Below are positions 36,642 through 45,592 of a DNA stretch of 64,000 bases, in pieces. This DNA is from DASRWI01 sp035654655 (GTDB taxonomy: Bacteria > Bacteroidota > Ignavibacteria > Ignavibacteriales > Ignavibacteriaceae), in NCBI GenBank assembly GCA_035654655.1, contig DASRWI010000020.1, forward strand, positions 1-64,000, read 5' to 3'. Within the stretch, counting starts at the first letter, position 1. Each line of letters opens with the position of its first letter. A program made the translations under genes and the position numbers. Below the pieces are notes generated by a model. That model was given only the letters and a program-made list of their open reading frames with translations, did not search any database and was not told the origin of the DNA.

Positions 36642-39062
36642 ATGAAGCGCTTGGTTTATTTTCTCGTGTCATTCATATTTTTCTCTCTTTTTTCAACATT
36701 CGCTCAAAGCAATTCAACATTTTATAATAGAAATTATTTTTCATTAACCTCACCGGGTGCAATGAAGTATGGTTTATATGGCTTTGATAATCCTGCTGTG
36801 CTTTCAACTTTAAATGGATTAAACCTGCAGTTCAATTGGTCGGATTATAACAGCAAAGAGAAACTAAATAATTGGGGTCTGTTTGCCGCAGTTCCCAATT
36901 TGGGATTTTCAATGGTAAAGATGAGAAGTGGTGCCTTTGATGTTACTGATTATAATTTTGCACTTGCAATGGGCAATAAAAGTATAAGCACCGGATTTTC
37001 TTATGGCTGGTCAGACGGTAATAGAACTGTATTTAATAGAAGAAATCTTTATACAGTTGGTTTACTGATTCGTCCATTTAAATATGTTTCATTTGGTGCC
37101 GTGGGGCTTTTTCCGGAAAGCAGAACATCTGAAGGTTATGTTGATTTAGCAATTCGCCCCTTTGGAAATGAGTGGTTATCAGTATTTGGTGACTACTTAT
37201 TTAAAAAACAATATTTTAATGATGAGCAAAGATGGAGTGCCGGTGCTTCTGTTGAATTACTTTCAGGCTTAAGGTTAGTAGGTAGATATTTTAATAATGA
37301 ATTTATTACTGCCGGTCTGGAAGTTAGCTTAGGCAGTTTGTCATTTTCCGGGCAAGGACATTTTACTAAAAATAAAGAAACTCAATACAATACTTATGGA
37401 ATACGAATTGGTGAAAATGATAGAAGCTTCTGGAAATATTTTAATAAGAATGATAATTATGCTGAATTCAATTTACTTGGTCAAGTAAATTATCAACGAT
37501 ATAAATGGTTTGATAATTCAAATTCTTTGCGAACATTATTAGAGCAAATTAAAGCTGCTAAAGAAGATATTACTATTTCTGGTATTGCCATCAATACTTC
37601 TGGTATGCAGATAAACAAGGAAATGCTTTGGGAGTTAAGAGAAGCCTTAAAGAATTTTAAATCCGCAGGTAAGAAAGTTGTTGTTTATGTAGACAGAGTA
37701 AACATTGATGGTTATTACCTTGCATCTATTGCAGATAAAATTGTCCTTGATCCTATGGGACAAATTATTCTTGAAGGTTACTTAATGGGAAGAACCTTTT
37801 ATAAGAATACTCTTGATAAACTTGGTATTGGTTTTACTGAATGGCGATATTTCAAATATAAATCCGCAGAAGAATCTTTTTCAAGGACTGATATGTCTGA
37901 AGCAGATGCTGAACAAAGACAAAAAATTGTAGACGAGGTTTATAATCTTGTTAGAAATGATATCTGTAATGACAGAGGATTTACAAGAGAACAGTTTGAT
38001 AACTTTGTTGATAGCAATTTTATTTTTATTGCCGGTGATGCAATTAAAAAACATCTTGTTGATACACTTGCAAGATGGAATGATGTTAAAGATTTAATTG
38101 CCAAATGGGATAATGATAAAAAGGGTTATAAGGATCCTAATAAATTAGAAAAATTTAATTTACCTGATGATAATCATTGGGGAGAGAAACCGCAAATTGC
38201 TGTTATCTATGCAATTGGTGCCTGCGCAATGGACGGTGGCATAAATGCAAGAAGTCTGGTTAATGATGTACAGAATGCATTTGATAACGATAGAATAAAA
38301 GCAATAGTATTGCGTGTAGATTCTCCGGGGGGAGATGCTCTTGCATCAGATTTAATTGCAGAAGTAATGAAGAAAAATAAAGGAAAGAAACCGGTTATAG
38401 TTTCACAGGGATATGTCGCTGCATCCGGTGGTTACTGGTTAAGTATGTATGGTGATACCATTGTTGCTGCACCTAATACAATAACATCTTCAATTGGAGT
38501 AATAGGAGGATGGTTCTATAATAAAGAATTAAAGGATAAGCTTGGTTTTACAACTGACTTTGTTAAAAAAGGAAAGCATGCTGATTTAGGTTTTGGTTTT
38601 TCATTACCTTTGATTAATATAGGTCTTTTACCTGACAGAGATTTAACAAAAGAAGAGCAGACTCAATCTGAATTTTTACTTAAAAGTATGTATCGGGAAT
38701 TTATTACTAAAGTGTCTGAAGGAAGAAAATTAAGTTATGATTATGTGGATTCAATAGCACAAGGTAGAGTTTGGGCTGGTACTGATGGAATTAAATTAAA
38801 AATTGTTGATGTATTAGGAGGTCTTGATGATGCAATTATGATTGCTAAACAAAAAACCGGACTTATTGAAGGTGAATATAATCTGATTGAACTTCCTGAA
38901 CCTTCATTGTTTAACTTTAGTGCTTTGTTGGGTGGAATGGTTGGTATTGAAACAGATAATAAATATGAAATAAAATATGATATGGTTCAGGATTTAAAAT
39001 TCAGATTAGAAAACAATGGTAAGGTAATGCCATTACTTCCAATTATGGACTTATATAAATAA
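36642..39062 (+). CDS. sppA: SppA-type signal peptide peptidase fused to an N-terminal beta-barrel-like domain
   Basis: This 806-residue protein is unusually long for SppA. A signal peptide (1-21) is followed by about 260 residues of alternating beta-strand pattern (GFSYGWSDGN, GLLIRPFKYVSFGAVGLFPES, YVDLAIRPFG, ASVELLSGLRLVGRYF) resembling an outer-membrane barrel. The tandem SppA domains follow from about residue 290. Catalytic residues are Lys366 (SIADKIVLDPMG) and Ser595 (VAASGGYW), with IVLRVDSPGGDALAS before it; this is the Ser/Lys dyad of 67-kDa SppA. It would cleave signal-peptide remnants. The extra domain implies a different membrane location or partner. Strong ribosome site GGAGG. 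Confidence 0.9.
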   Translation: MKRLVYFLVSFIFFSLFSTFAQSNSTFYNRNYFSLTSPGAMKYGLYGFDNPAVLSTLNGLNLQFNWSDYNSKEKLNNWGLFAAVPNLGFSMVKMRSGAFDVTDYNFALAMGNKSISTGFSYGWSDGNRTVFNRRNLYTVGLLIRPFKYVSFGAVGLFPESRTSEGYVDLAIRPFGNEWLSVFGDYLFKKQYFNDEQRWSAGASVELLSGLRLVGRYFNNEFITAGLEVSLGSLSFSGQGHFTKNKETQYNTYGIRIGENDRSFWKYFNKNDNYAEFNLLGQVNYQRYKWFDNSNSLRTLLEQIKAAKEDITISGIAINTSGMQINKEMLWELREALKNFKSAGKKVVVYVDRVNIDGYYLASIADKIVLDPMGQIILEGYLMGRTFYKNTLDKLGIGFTEWRYFKYKSAEESFSRTDMSEADAEQRQKIVDEVYNLVRNDICNDRGFTREQFDNFVDSNFIFIAGDAIKKHLVDTLARWNDVKDLIAKWDNDKKGYKDPNKLEKFNLPDDNHWGEKPQIAVIYAIGACAMDGGINARSLVNDVQNAFDNDRIKAIVLRVDSPGGDALASDLIAEVMKKNKGKKPVIVSQGYVAASGGYWLSMYGDTIVAAPNTITSSIGVIGGWFYNKELKDKLGFTTDFVKKGKHADLGFGFSLPLINIGLLPDRDLTKEEQTQSEFLLKSMYREFITKVSEGRKLSYDYVDSIAQGRVWAGTDGIKLKIVDVLGGLDDAIMIAKQKTGLIEGEYNLIELPEPSLFNFSALLGGMVGIETDNKYEIKYDMVQDLKFRLENNGKVMPLLPIMDLYK

Positions 39063-39069
39063 TCTATGG

Positions 39070-39121
39070 GGTTCTTCAAGCAATTCCTATCAGAATAGGA
39101 TCGGAATTGTATCAAGAAGAC
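39070..39121. other. Complex hairpin between the SppA and DUF1579 genes
   Basis: Nested arms are visible: TTCTT/AAGAA, CAATTCC/GGAATTG and CCTAT/ATAGG. There is no T tract. It may be an mRNA-stabilising or attenuating structure between two genes transcribed in the same direction. Confidence 0.5.
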
Positions 39122-39157
39122 CTAAGAGAAAAACTTTAATTAAAAAAAGGAGTACTA

Positions 39158-39715
39158 ATGAAAAAGTTATTTGTTCTTACTGGTTTATTTTTTATAACAT
39201 TTAATTTGATGGCACAAACTCAAGAAGAAATGAAAGCCTGGCAGGATTTTATGACTCCTGGCCCTATGCACCAAATGTTACAAACAACGGTTGGCGATTG
39301 GAACGCTGAAATTACAATGTGGATGGATGCTAATACACCTCCAACAACTTCAAAAGGAACTTATAAAACTGAAGCTATTTTAGGTGGAAGATATTTTCAG
39401 ACAAAGCATAATGCCAATATGATGGGTATGCCTTTCGAAGGACTTCAAATTATTGGTTATGATAATGGCGTTAAAAAATTCTTTGCTTTCTGGATTGATA
39501 ATTTTGGAACAGGATATCTACATCTTGATGGTATTTATGATGAGAGTACAAAATCTATAACCTTTGCGGGAACCGGAACTGACCAATATGGAAAAGAATA
39601 CAAGATGAGAGAAATGGTTAAGCCTACCGATAATAATAGCGGTGTTATTGAAATGTATACTGATATGGGTAAAGGCGAATTTAAATCAATGGAAATAAAG
39701 TATACAAGACAGTAA
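39158..39715 (+). CDS. DUF1579 secreted protein
   Basis: This 185-residue protein has a signal peptide (1-19, ending LMAQ). The body is a single beta-rich domain with GDWNAEITMW, LGGRYFQTKHNANMMGMPFEG, GYDNGVKKFFAFWIDNFGTG and GIYDESTKSITFAGTG, typical of DUF1579. Function is unknown. The start has AAGGAG about 7 bp upstream. It may be cotranscribed with the SppA gene through a hairpin. Confidence 0.85.
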   Translation: MKKLFVLTGLFFITFNLMAQTQEEMKAWQDFMTPGPMHQMLQTTVGDWNAEITMWMDANTPPTTSKGTYKTEAILGGRYFQTKHNANMMGMPFEGLQIIGYDNGVKKFFAFWIDNFGTGYLHLDGIYDESTKSITFAGTGTDQYGKEYKMREMVKPTDNNSGVIEMYTDMGKGEFKSMEIKYTRQ

Positions 39716-39740
39716 ATTAATTTACAAAACCTTGTTCTTA

Positions 39741-39822
39741 CACGGCGAGAAACGAAGCAATCTCAACTTAAAATTCAGAGATTGCTTCTTCGCTCGCGAA
39801 CTAACTCATCTCAATGGCACGC
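39741..39822. repeat. Inverted repeat with AGCAATCTC/GAGATTGCTTC arms
   Basis: CGAAGCAATCTCAACTT and CAGAGATTGCTTCTTCG are mirror arms. They match the interior of the element at 12119-12260. This is a partial member of the GTCATTGCGAG family between convergent genes. Confidence 0.65.
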
Positions 39823-39828
39823 TTTAAT

Positions 39829-41175
39829 TTATTTTCTTATAATCTCCAGCAGTTCATTTGTTTTTTGATTCATCAAATCAATATTGTTTCTGCTCTCAAC
39901 ATTTAATCTTAATATAGGTTCGGTATTAGACATTCTTATGTTAAATCTCCAATCTGGATATTCCACGCTTAATCCATCCAGATAATCTTTTTTACCATCT
40001 GAATAAATTTTTTCTATCTCTTTTATTTTTTCTGCAGGTTTATCAATAGTTGTATTTATTTCACCTGAACAAGGATAAGCTGCTATCATCTCTTCAACTA
40101 ATTTTGAAAATGGTTTATTTTCTTCTGAAATTAATTGAAGCATTAAAACAAAGGGAATCATTCCGCTGTCAGAGTATGCATTATCTCTAAAGTAGTGATG
40201 TGCTGACATTTCACCGCCATAAATTGCATTCACTTCACGCATTTTTTGTTTTATGTATGCGTGTCCGCTTTTGCTCACTACTGCTTTGCCGCCATTATTA
40301 TTTACTACTTCAACAGTATTCCAAATTAATCGTGGGTCGTGAACAATATTCTCATTACGATTTGTTTTTAAAATTGATTTTGCAAGAAGTGCAACTATAT
40401 AATATCCTTCGATAAAATTTCCTTTTTCATCAAAAAAGAAACATCTGTCATAATCACCATCCCAGGCAACCCCGAGGTCAGCTTTTTCTTTAATTATTGC
40501 ATCTATTGTTGTTTGCCTGTTTTCGGGTAATAATGGATTAGGTACTCCATTTGGGAAATCTGAATTTGGCTCATTAAATATTTTAACAAGTTTAACAGGA
40601 AGTAATTTTTCAAGAGCATCCAATGAAAGTCCTGCGCATCCATTTCCTGCATTAGCAACAACTTTTAACGGTTTAATTTTTTTAGGGTCATAAAATTTAG
40701 ATAAATTTTCTATAAAACTGCCGTAAACATTTTTTTGAATTATCTTACCGGGATAATCTGAAATATTTCCTAAATCATCAGCTAAAATCATTTTTTCAAT
40801 TTCATTTAATCCTGATTCATAACCAATAGGTACTGAACCCTTGCCGACAAACTTCATTCCATTATATTCAGGCGGATTATGACTTGCTGTAATCATAATT
40901 CCTCCATCAGCGCTAAGTGCAGGTACAGCATAATAAACCATTTCTGTTCCGCATAAGCCAATATCAATAACATCGGCTCCTGCATCATTTAAGCCTTTGG
41001 TTAAAGCCTCTGAAATAGCTTCAGATGATTTACGTATATCGTGCCCAATTACAATTTTGCCTGCATCTAAAAAGTCTGCATAAGCTCTACCAATTTTATA
41101 AGCAAGATCGGTGTTTAATTCAGAAGGTACTTTACCGCGAATGTCATAAGCTTTAAAGCAGTTTATTTTGTCCAT
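39829..41175 (-). CDS. manB: Phosphomannomutase/phosphoglucomutase
   Basis: This 448-residue alpha-D-phosphohexomutase interconverts hexose-6-phosphate and hexose-1-phosphate for sugar nucleotide synthesis. The four family motifs are complete: active-site serine loop TASHNPPEYNG, metal loop WDGDYDRCFFF, sugar loop GEMSAHHYFRD and phosphate loop RMSNTEPILRL. The N-terminal FKAYDIRG is the bacterial PMM start. The ATG at 41175 is favoured over the TTG one codon upstream, with TTAGGAG ahead. Mannose versus glucose specificity is not fixed by sequence. It appears monocistronic. Confidence 0.94.
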   Translation of the reverse strand: MDKINCFKAYDIRGKVPSELNTDLAYKIGRAYADFLDAGKIVIGHDIRKSSEAISEALTKGLNDAGADVIDIGLCGTEMVYYAVPALSADGGIMITASHNPPEYNGMKFVGKGSVPIGYESGLNEIEKMILADDLGNISDYPGKIIQKNVYGSFIENLSKFYDPKKIKPLKVVANAGNGCAGLSLDALEKLLPVKLVKIFNEPNSDFPNGVPNPLLPENRQTTIDAIIKEKADLGVAWDGDYDRCFFFDEKGNFIEGYYIVALLAKSILKTNRNENIVHDPRLIWNTVEVVNNNGGKAVVSKSGHAYIKQKMREVNAIYGGEMSAHHYFRDNAYSDSGMIPFVLMLQLISEENKPFSKLVEEMIAAYPCSGEINTTIDKPAEKIKEIEKIYSDGKKDYLDGLSVEYPDWRFNIRMSNTEPILRLNVESRNNIDLMNQKTNELLEIIRK

Positions 41176-41373
41176 CAACTACAATCTCCTAACATTTTTG
41201 TTTTATAGAGTGAAATAATTCGTATAAAATTAATTGAATTACAAATGTGTATTAAAATAGTAATTTTCATTATAAAATTTATTATGACTTTGTAAGAGTT
41301 AAGTGTTTTTATACTTAATTGTGATAATAATGAGAGAATTTTTTTTCAATAGACTTTGTAATCTTTAACATTT

Positions 41374-41715
41374 ATGTTTAGTCAAATTAAAAAAACGGAG
41401 AACTCTATCGCAAATTTAGATACTATTAAATGGCACTTTGCCAAATGCAATAATTCAAAATGCAACTCCATTTTTTTGGTAAACCCCGTTGAACAACCGG
41501 GAGATTTGGGATTTATATGTCCTGACTGCAGTCTTAAAACTACAAACTCACACATTGTGCAGTGTTCCAGTTGTAAAACAATTTTGAATTTTGTAAGAGC
41601 TAATCCGAATGAAGAAAAATTGATTTTTAATGTAGGCAAATGCTCGCATTGTGTAGGAACTGTAGAAGATGAGTGGGAGATTGAACCGTTATATCAACCG
41701 GATTCTTATATCTAA
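41374..41715 (+). CDS. Eight-cysteine zinc-ribbon protein, function unknown
   Basis: This 113-residue protein has four cysteine pairs: C25/C30, C49/C52, C64/C67 and C90/C93, spaced like two zinc ribbons. No other domain is visible, and the C-terminus is acidic. I do not recognise a family; it could be a nucleic-acid or protein-binding adaptor. The ATG has no good ribosome site, which is common in this window. It is followed by an intrinsic terminator and appears monocistronic. Confidence 0.75.
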   Translation: MFSQIKKTENSIANLDTIKWHFAKCNNSKCNSIFLVNPVEQPGDLGFICPDCSLKTTNSHIVQCSSCKTILNFVRANPNEEKLIFNVGKCSHCVGTVEDEWEIEPLYQPDSYI

Positions 41716-41765
41716 TCTTTTGCATTTAGCAAATAAATTTATTTTAAATTTTTATAATGAATTTT

Positions 41766-41800
41766 AAGGACATCGATTTATTACGGTGTCCTTTCATTTT
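41766..41800 (+). terminator. Terminator after the zinc-ribbon gene
   Basis: AAGGACA and TGTCCTT form a 7-bp stem with a 14-base loop, followed by a T-rich stretch (TTCATTTT). It lies 50 bp past the stop codon and directly abuts a terminator for the convergent gene. Confidence 0.65.
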
Positions 41801-41851
41801 AAAAAGGGCATAGTTATTGGTCTGCAAAAAAACTTGCTTTCATCTATGCCC
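41801..41851 (-). terminator. Terminator after the RRM gene
   Basis: GGGCATAG and CTATGCCC form an 8-bp stem, followed on the minus strand by TTTTT. The loop is about 30 bases. It lies 25 bp past the RRM gene stop. Confidence 0.7.
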
Positions 41852-41875
41852 AGACAGAGAGAATATTAAATGGGG

Positions 41876-42133
41876 TTATACTACTTCTTTAGGTTTTGCT
41901 TCAGCAACAATAATACTTCTACCCTTCATTTCAGATTTATGAAGAGCTTGGATTGCTTTATCTGCTTCTGAATCATCTGACATTTCAACAAAACCGAAAC
42001 CTTTGGATCTACCGGTTTGTCTATCAACAATCACTTTAGCTGATAATACATTACCGTGTGCCTGAAAAGTTGAAAGAAGCGTAGCATCATTAACTGCCCA
42101 AGGAAGGCTGCCGACGAAAAGTTTTTTACTCAC
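41876..42133 (-). CDS. Single-RRM RNA-binding protein
   Basis: This 85-residue protein is one RNA recognition motif. RNP2 is LFVGSL, RNP1 is KGFGFVEM, and the order KVIVDRQTGRSKGF is typical of the small bacterial/cyanobacterial glycine-less RRMs. Likely binds RNA, possibly in cold response. The start is GTG with AAGG upstream. Followed by an intrinsic terminator, so probably monocistronic. Confidence 0.92.
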   Translation of the reverse strand: MSKKLFVGSLPWAVNDATLLSTFQAHGNVLSAKVIVDRQTGRSKGFGFVEMSDDSEADKAIQALHKSEMKGRSIIVAEAKPKEVV

Positions 42134-42267
42134 AGTGCTAACCTTAAAATTATTGAACGTGAAATTTAATTAGGGGATAAAGATATGCCCTAAATTGAAT
42201 TTAGCAAAATAAATGAGATAAATAAAAAGTTTTATGTGATAGGCAGCACTAAGAATCGCTTTTGAGG

Positions 42268-42298
42268 AAAAAAAAGAGGCGGAACCAAGTCCGCCTCT
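42268..42298 (-). terminator. Intrinsic terminator of the OmpA gene
   Basis: A 9-bp GC-rich stem AGAGGCGGA/TCCGCCTCT is followed on the minus strand by seven T. It lies 10 bp past the ompA-like stop. Confidence 0.92.
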
Positions 42299-42307
42299 TA
42301 ATCTAAA

Positions 42308-43828
42308 TTATTTAATTCTTACGAACTCGATACGTCTGTTTTTGAATTTATTTTCTTTTGTATCGTTTGGAGCTATAGGTCTATCTTCGCCATAACCCTT
42401 AGCAGTAATTCTTGATGCATCAACACCCTTATCAACTAACCATTTCTTAACTGAATCTGCACGTCTTTGTGATAACTTCTTATTAGAAGAATTACTTCCA
42501 ACATTATCAGTATGACCTGAGATTTCAACAATGATATCAGGATAAGTTGTTAATGTCTTTAATGCCTTCTGTAATGTTGCTTCTGATTCAGGAGTAATAT
42601 CTGCCTTACCAGTTGCGAAGTTGATTCCTTCAAGAACAATAGGAACACCAACTTTAACAACATCATCATTAGGATCATTTGGATTAGTTCCTCTGCCAAC
42701 TTCTTTACCATCATCAACAGTACCCTTATCGGTATCTTTTTGTAATGGATTAGTATTGTATTGAGTAACTTCTTCACCATCTTTCAATCCATCATTATCA
42801 GTATCTTCATTTAATGGATCAGTCTTATGAGTATTAACTTCTTCACCATCTTTTAATCCATCTTTATCAGTATCAGGATTTAATGGATCGGTCTTGGTAG
42901 TATTAACTTCCTGACCATCCGTTAAACCATCAGCGTCTGTATCTTTATCCAATGGATTAGTTTTGGTTGAATTAACTTCCTGACCATCTAACAATCCATC
43001 ACCATCTGTGTCCTTGTTAAGAGGATCAGTTTTGTACTGATTAACTTCTGCACCATCTTTAAGCCCATCAGCATCAGTATCAGGATTTTTAGGGTTAGTT
43101 CTGTAACTATTAACTTCCTGACCATCCAATAATCCATCACCATCAGTATCAGGATTATTAGGATCAGTGCCAAGTTTTTCTTCATCAGAATTTAATAATC
43201 CATCTTTATCTTTATCAGTAGGTCCGCCTCCAAATAAGAAGCCGGCAGCTATGAAATAATATGCATCTTTTGCACTTCCCCATTTATAGTAGTTCAAATC
43301 ATCAGTTAAAGTAAGTGCAACACCTGCATTAAGATCAAATGCAACAGATGGACCTAATTTAATATCAAGACCTAAACCTAATGGAGCCATTCCTGTAATA
43401 CCATCTTTTTTAACTTCCTTAGAGAAATCCTCTATGAAAGCACGAGGTTCAGCTTGATTCTTATAGTATAAACCGCCTACACCTGCAAAGATGTATGGAC
43501 GTGTTCCTTCAGATTTACTAAATGCAAGCTCAAGTCTAAAATCAACTGGAACTATTGTGGTTTGATAATAATCGTCGTGATAATCCAAACCTGCATAAAT
43601 TCCATATCCTGCACCAATTTCACCCATTAAAAGTTTAGAAAAATCCCATCTCAAAAAAGCTCTTCCTATAAAGGAATCTTTTACTTTTTTAAATTTAGGA
43701 AATTCGTTAGCAGGAACTAATTGATTATATTGAATACCAAATCGAGTTTGGGCTTGTACATTAGAATTGTAGAACAAAGAGATACTTAGAATCATTAACA
43801 GAAATAAGAACGTATATTTTGTTTTCAT
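42308..43828 (-). CDS. OmpA-family outer-membrane protein with thrombospondin type 3 repeats
   Basis: This 506-residue protein has a signal peptide (1-27, ending VQAQ). An N-terminal beta-barrel (about 28-203) is followed by a Ca-binding-type TSP3 stalk (205-388) and an OmpA peptidoglycan-binding domain (395-506). The OmpA motif is ISGHTDNVGSNSSNKKLSQRRADSVKKWL with NRRIEF at the end. It would anchor the outer membrane to peptidoglycan. The start has AGAGGGA upstream. It is followed by a strong terminator and appears monocistronic. Confidence 0.93.
   Translation of the reverse strand: MKTKYTFLFLLMILSISLFYNSNVQAQTRFGIQYNQLVPANEFPKFKKVKDSFIGRAFLRWDFSKLLMGEIGAGYGIYAGLDYHDDYYQTTIVPVDFRLELAFSKSEGTRPYIFAGVGGLYYKNQAEPRAFIEDFSKEVKKDGITGMAPLGLGLDIKLGPSVAFDLNAGVALTLTDDLNYYKWGSAKDAYYFIAAGFLFGGGPTDKDKDGLLNSDEEKLGTDPNNPDTDGDGLLDGQEVNSYRTNPKNPDTDADGLKDGAEVNQYKTDPLNKDTDGDGLLDGQEVNSTKTNPLDKDTDADGLTDGQEVNTTKTDPLNPDTDKDGLKDGEEVNTHKTDPLNEDTDNDGLKDGEEVTQYNTNPLQKDTDKGTVDDGKEVGRGTNPNDPNDDVVKVGVPIVLEGINFATGKADITPESEATLQKALKTLTTYPDIIVEISGHTDNVGSNSSNKKLSQRRADSVKKWLVDKGVDASRITAKGYGEDRPIAPNDTKENKFKNRRIEFVRIK
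42665..43216 (-). repeat. Tandem 69-bp repeats encoding TSP3 units
   Basis: About seven in-frame units of 23 residues encode the pattern NPDTDGDGLLDGQEVNSYRT-type, with DxDxDG calcium-binding loops. Unit DNA is similar but diverged. Slippage could change the number of units. Confidence 0.85.
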
Positions 43829-44007
43829 TTAATCCCTCTGATTATAATTATTGAAAATATTTTTTAATAGCAATAGAAAAATAGAATCAGAATCATATTC
43901 CCTTAAATTTTTACCGATAAGTAAACTAATAAAAAATCTTTAATAAATATACCATTTTATCACAAATAGGGCAAATTTCAATCAATTAGATATCGAAACT
44001 GTCAATT

Positions 44008-45477
44008 TCATTTTGTATAGTGCTCAATAACCTTTTTAACAGCTTCTTCACAAACTACACAAAAAGGCTTTGTTCCTTTTGAAAACATTATGCAATCCAG
44101 CATTGACCTATACATTCCTGTAAAAGAATATCCGGCACCTTCAAAAGCTCCAACCTTTCCCCAATATTTACTATGTGTTAAGTAATCATTAATTATTTTA
44201 TTATGCTGTCTATCCATATCATCATAAGTTTCTTCTGCTTTTAAGATTTCTTCTTTAGGGGCATTGTTCTTTTTAAGTTCTGCAATCTTTTTATTCAAAG
44301 CTCTTCTTTCAGCCTGCCATTTTAAATCAGTACTATCATAATCCTTCTTTTCCCAGGGAGTTGGGATTTCAATTCCTTTTGATATTAAAGTCTTCCATTT
44401 AATATTCTGGAGGTCAAGTAATGCAGTAATATTAGGTTCAACAGGTTCAACACCTTTAGTGTAAAATTCATTGTAAGCTACATCGCTTGTATAGTATTCA
44501 TCAGCAAGACCAGTGAAAGAATGTCCAAACTCGTGAAGGAATAAATATTCGTGCCATTGATTATCAGCAGTAAATGTACAGAATAGATTATAAATTCCTC
44601 CCCCTCCATATCTTTTATGATTAACCATTATATAAATAGCATCATAAGGAACATTTGCAGCCAAATCCCTCATCATCTTATTATCTTCAGTAAGTAAATA
44701 TCTTTCTGAACCTAAGGAACTGAATGTGCATCCTAAAATACTTTTCTTATAAATACCTGATTCAGGCTCATCAACACCGCTTTCTTCAGAAGGTTTGAAT
44801 ACACCATATATATTAAATTTATCTTTATTGGATTTATAAGGTTCAATCTTAAACATTATATTTGTAAATCTATCAAGGTCTTTCTCGAACTTTGCAGTTT
44901 CCTTTTCTGTATAACCTTCTGCAAGGATAACTATATCAACTTTTTTATGAGGGTCGCCATTATTTAAGGATTTAATTACCTTTATATCATTTGATTTAAA
45001 ATCATCTTTAATTATAAAATCATCATTTGGATTAATATCGGTAGTATAAATTTCATTTAATTTATTTTGCTTATCTCTTAATTCAACTGAGAATCGGATT
45101 TCTTTTTTAGGATAAGGGATAATCGCACTTTCGTGATAAGTTTTTTTAATTCCATTCATTCCCCATTCACTTGTTTTATATTCACCAAAATAGCTGTCAA
45201 AACCTTTTGAGTAAATTAATTTTCCTGAAGCTTTATCATATATTTTTATATAGTATCTGCCGTTGTTAAAATTATCAATCAAATTATTTAAACTTCCTCC
45301 CCAGGTACCATACTGATAAATTTTATCGATGGTGAATACTTCGCTGTTGTTATCTCCTATATGGAAATAATCAATGCGCATTGTTTTATCTATGAAGAAA
45401 TCATTAAACATATCCGCTGCACTTATAGTAATAGTTGATAACAAAATAAATATTATTAAAAAAGATTTCTTTATCAT
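44008..45477 (-). CDS. M64-family metallopeptidase (IgA-peptidase M64-like), secreted
   Basis: This 489-residue protein has a signal peptide (1-20). An N-terminal beta-rich domain is followed by the M64 catalytic domain: VDIVILAEGYTE, FKPSEESGVDEPESG, and the zinc motif HEFGHSFTGLADEYY (H315, E316, H319, D326). A lysine-rich helical insert (about 385-425) lies after the active site. Although named after IgA protease, relatives in environmental bacteria are general secreted proteases; the target is unknown. It is divergent from the amidase-like lipoprotein gene. Confidence 0.9.
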   Translation of the reverse strand: MIKKSFLIIFILLSTITISAADMFNDFFIDKTMRIDYFHIGDNNSEVFTIDKIYQYGTWGGSLNNLIDNFNNGRYYIKIYDKASGKLIYSKGFDSYFGEYKTSEWGMNGIKKTYHESAIIPYPKKEIRFSVELRDKQNKLNEIYTTDINPNDDFIIKDDFKSNDIKVIKSLNNGDPHKKVDIVILAEGYTEKETAKFEKDLDRFTNIMFKIEPYKSNKDKFNIYGVFKPSEESGVDEPESGIYKKSILGCTFSSLGSERYLLTEDNKMMRDLAANVPYDAIYIMVNHKRYGGGGIYNLFCTFTADNQWHEYLFLHEFGHSFTGLADEYYTSDVAYNEFYTKGVEPVEPNITALLDLQNIKWKTLISKGIEIPTPWEKKDYDSTDLKWQAERRALNKKIAELKKNNAPKEEILKAEETYDDMDRQHNKIINDYLTHSKYWGKVGAFEGAGYSFTGMYRSMLDCIMFSKGTKPFCVVCEEAVKKVIEHYTK

Positions 45478-45592
45478 AATAAACCTGTCATAAAGTTAAA
45501 GTTAATTTATACTTTTTAAATATAATATTTTTTCTTTCAAATTTTATTTTCTAATTTTTAACTTAATGTTATTATATACTTAGGTTGCCAAA

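Noticed and set aside
39070..39121. Rho-independent terminator after the SppA gene
   Set aside because: Stem arms are good but no T run follows; recorded as a hairpin only.
42665..43216. CRISPR-like tandem repeat
   Set aside because: The 69-bp units are coding TSP3 repeats without spacers of constant size.
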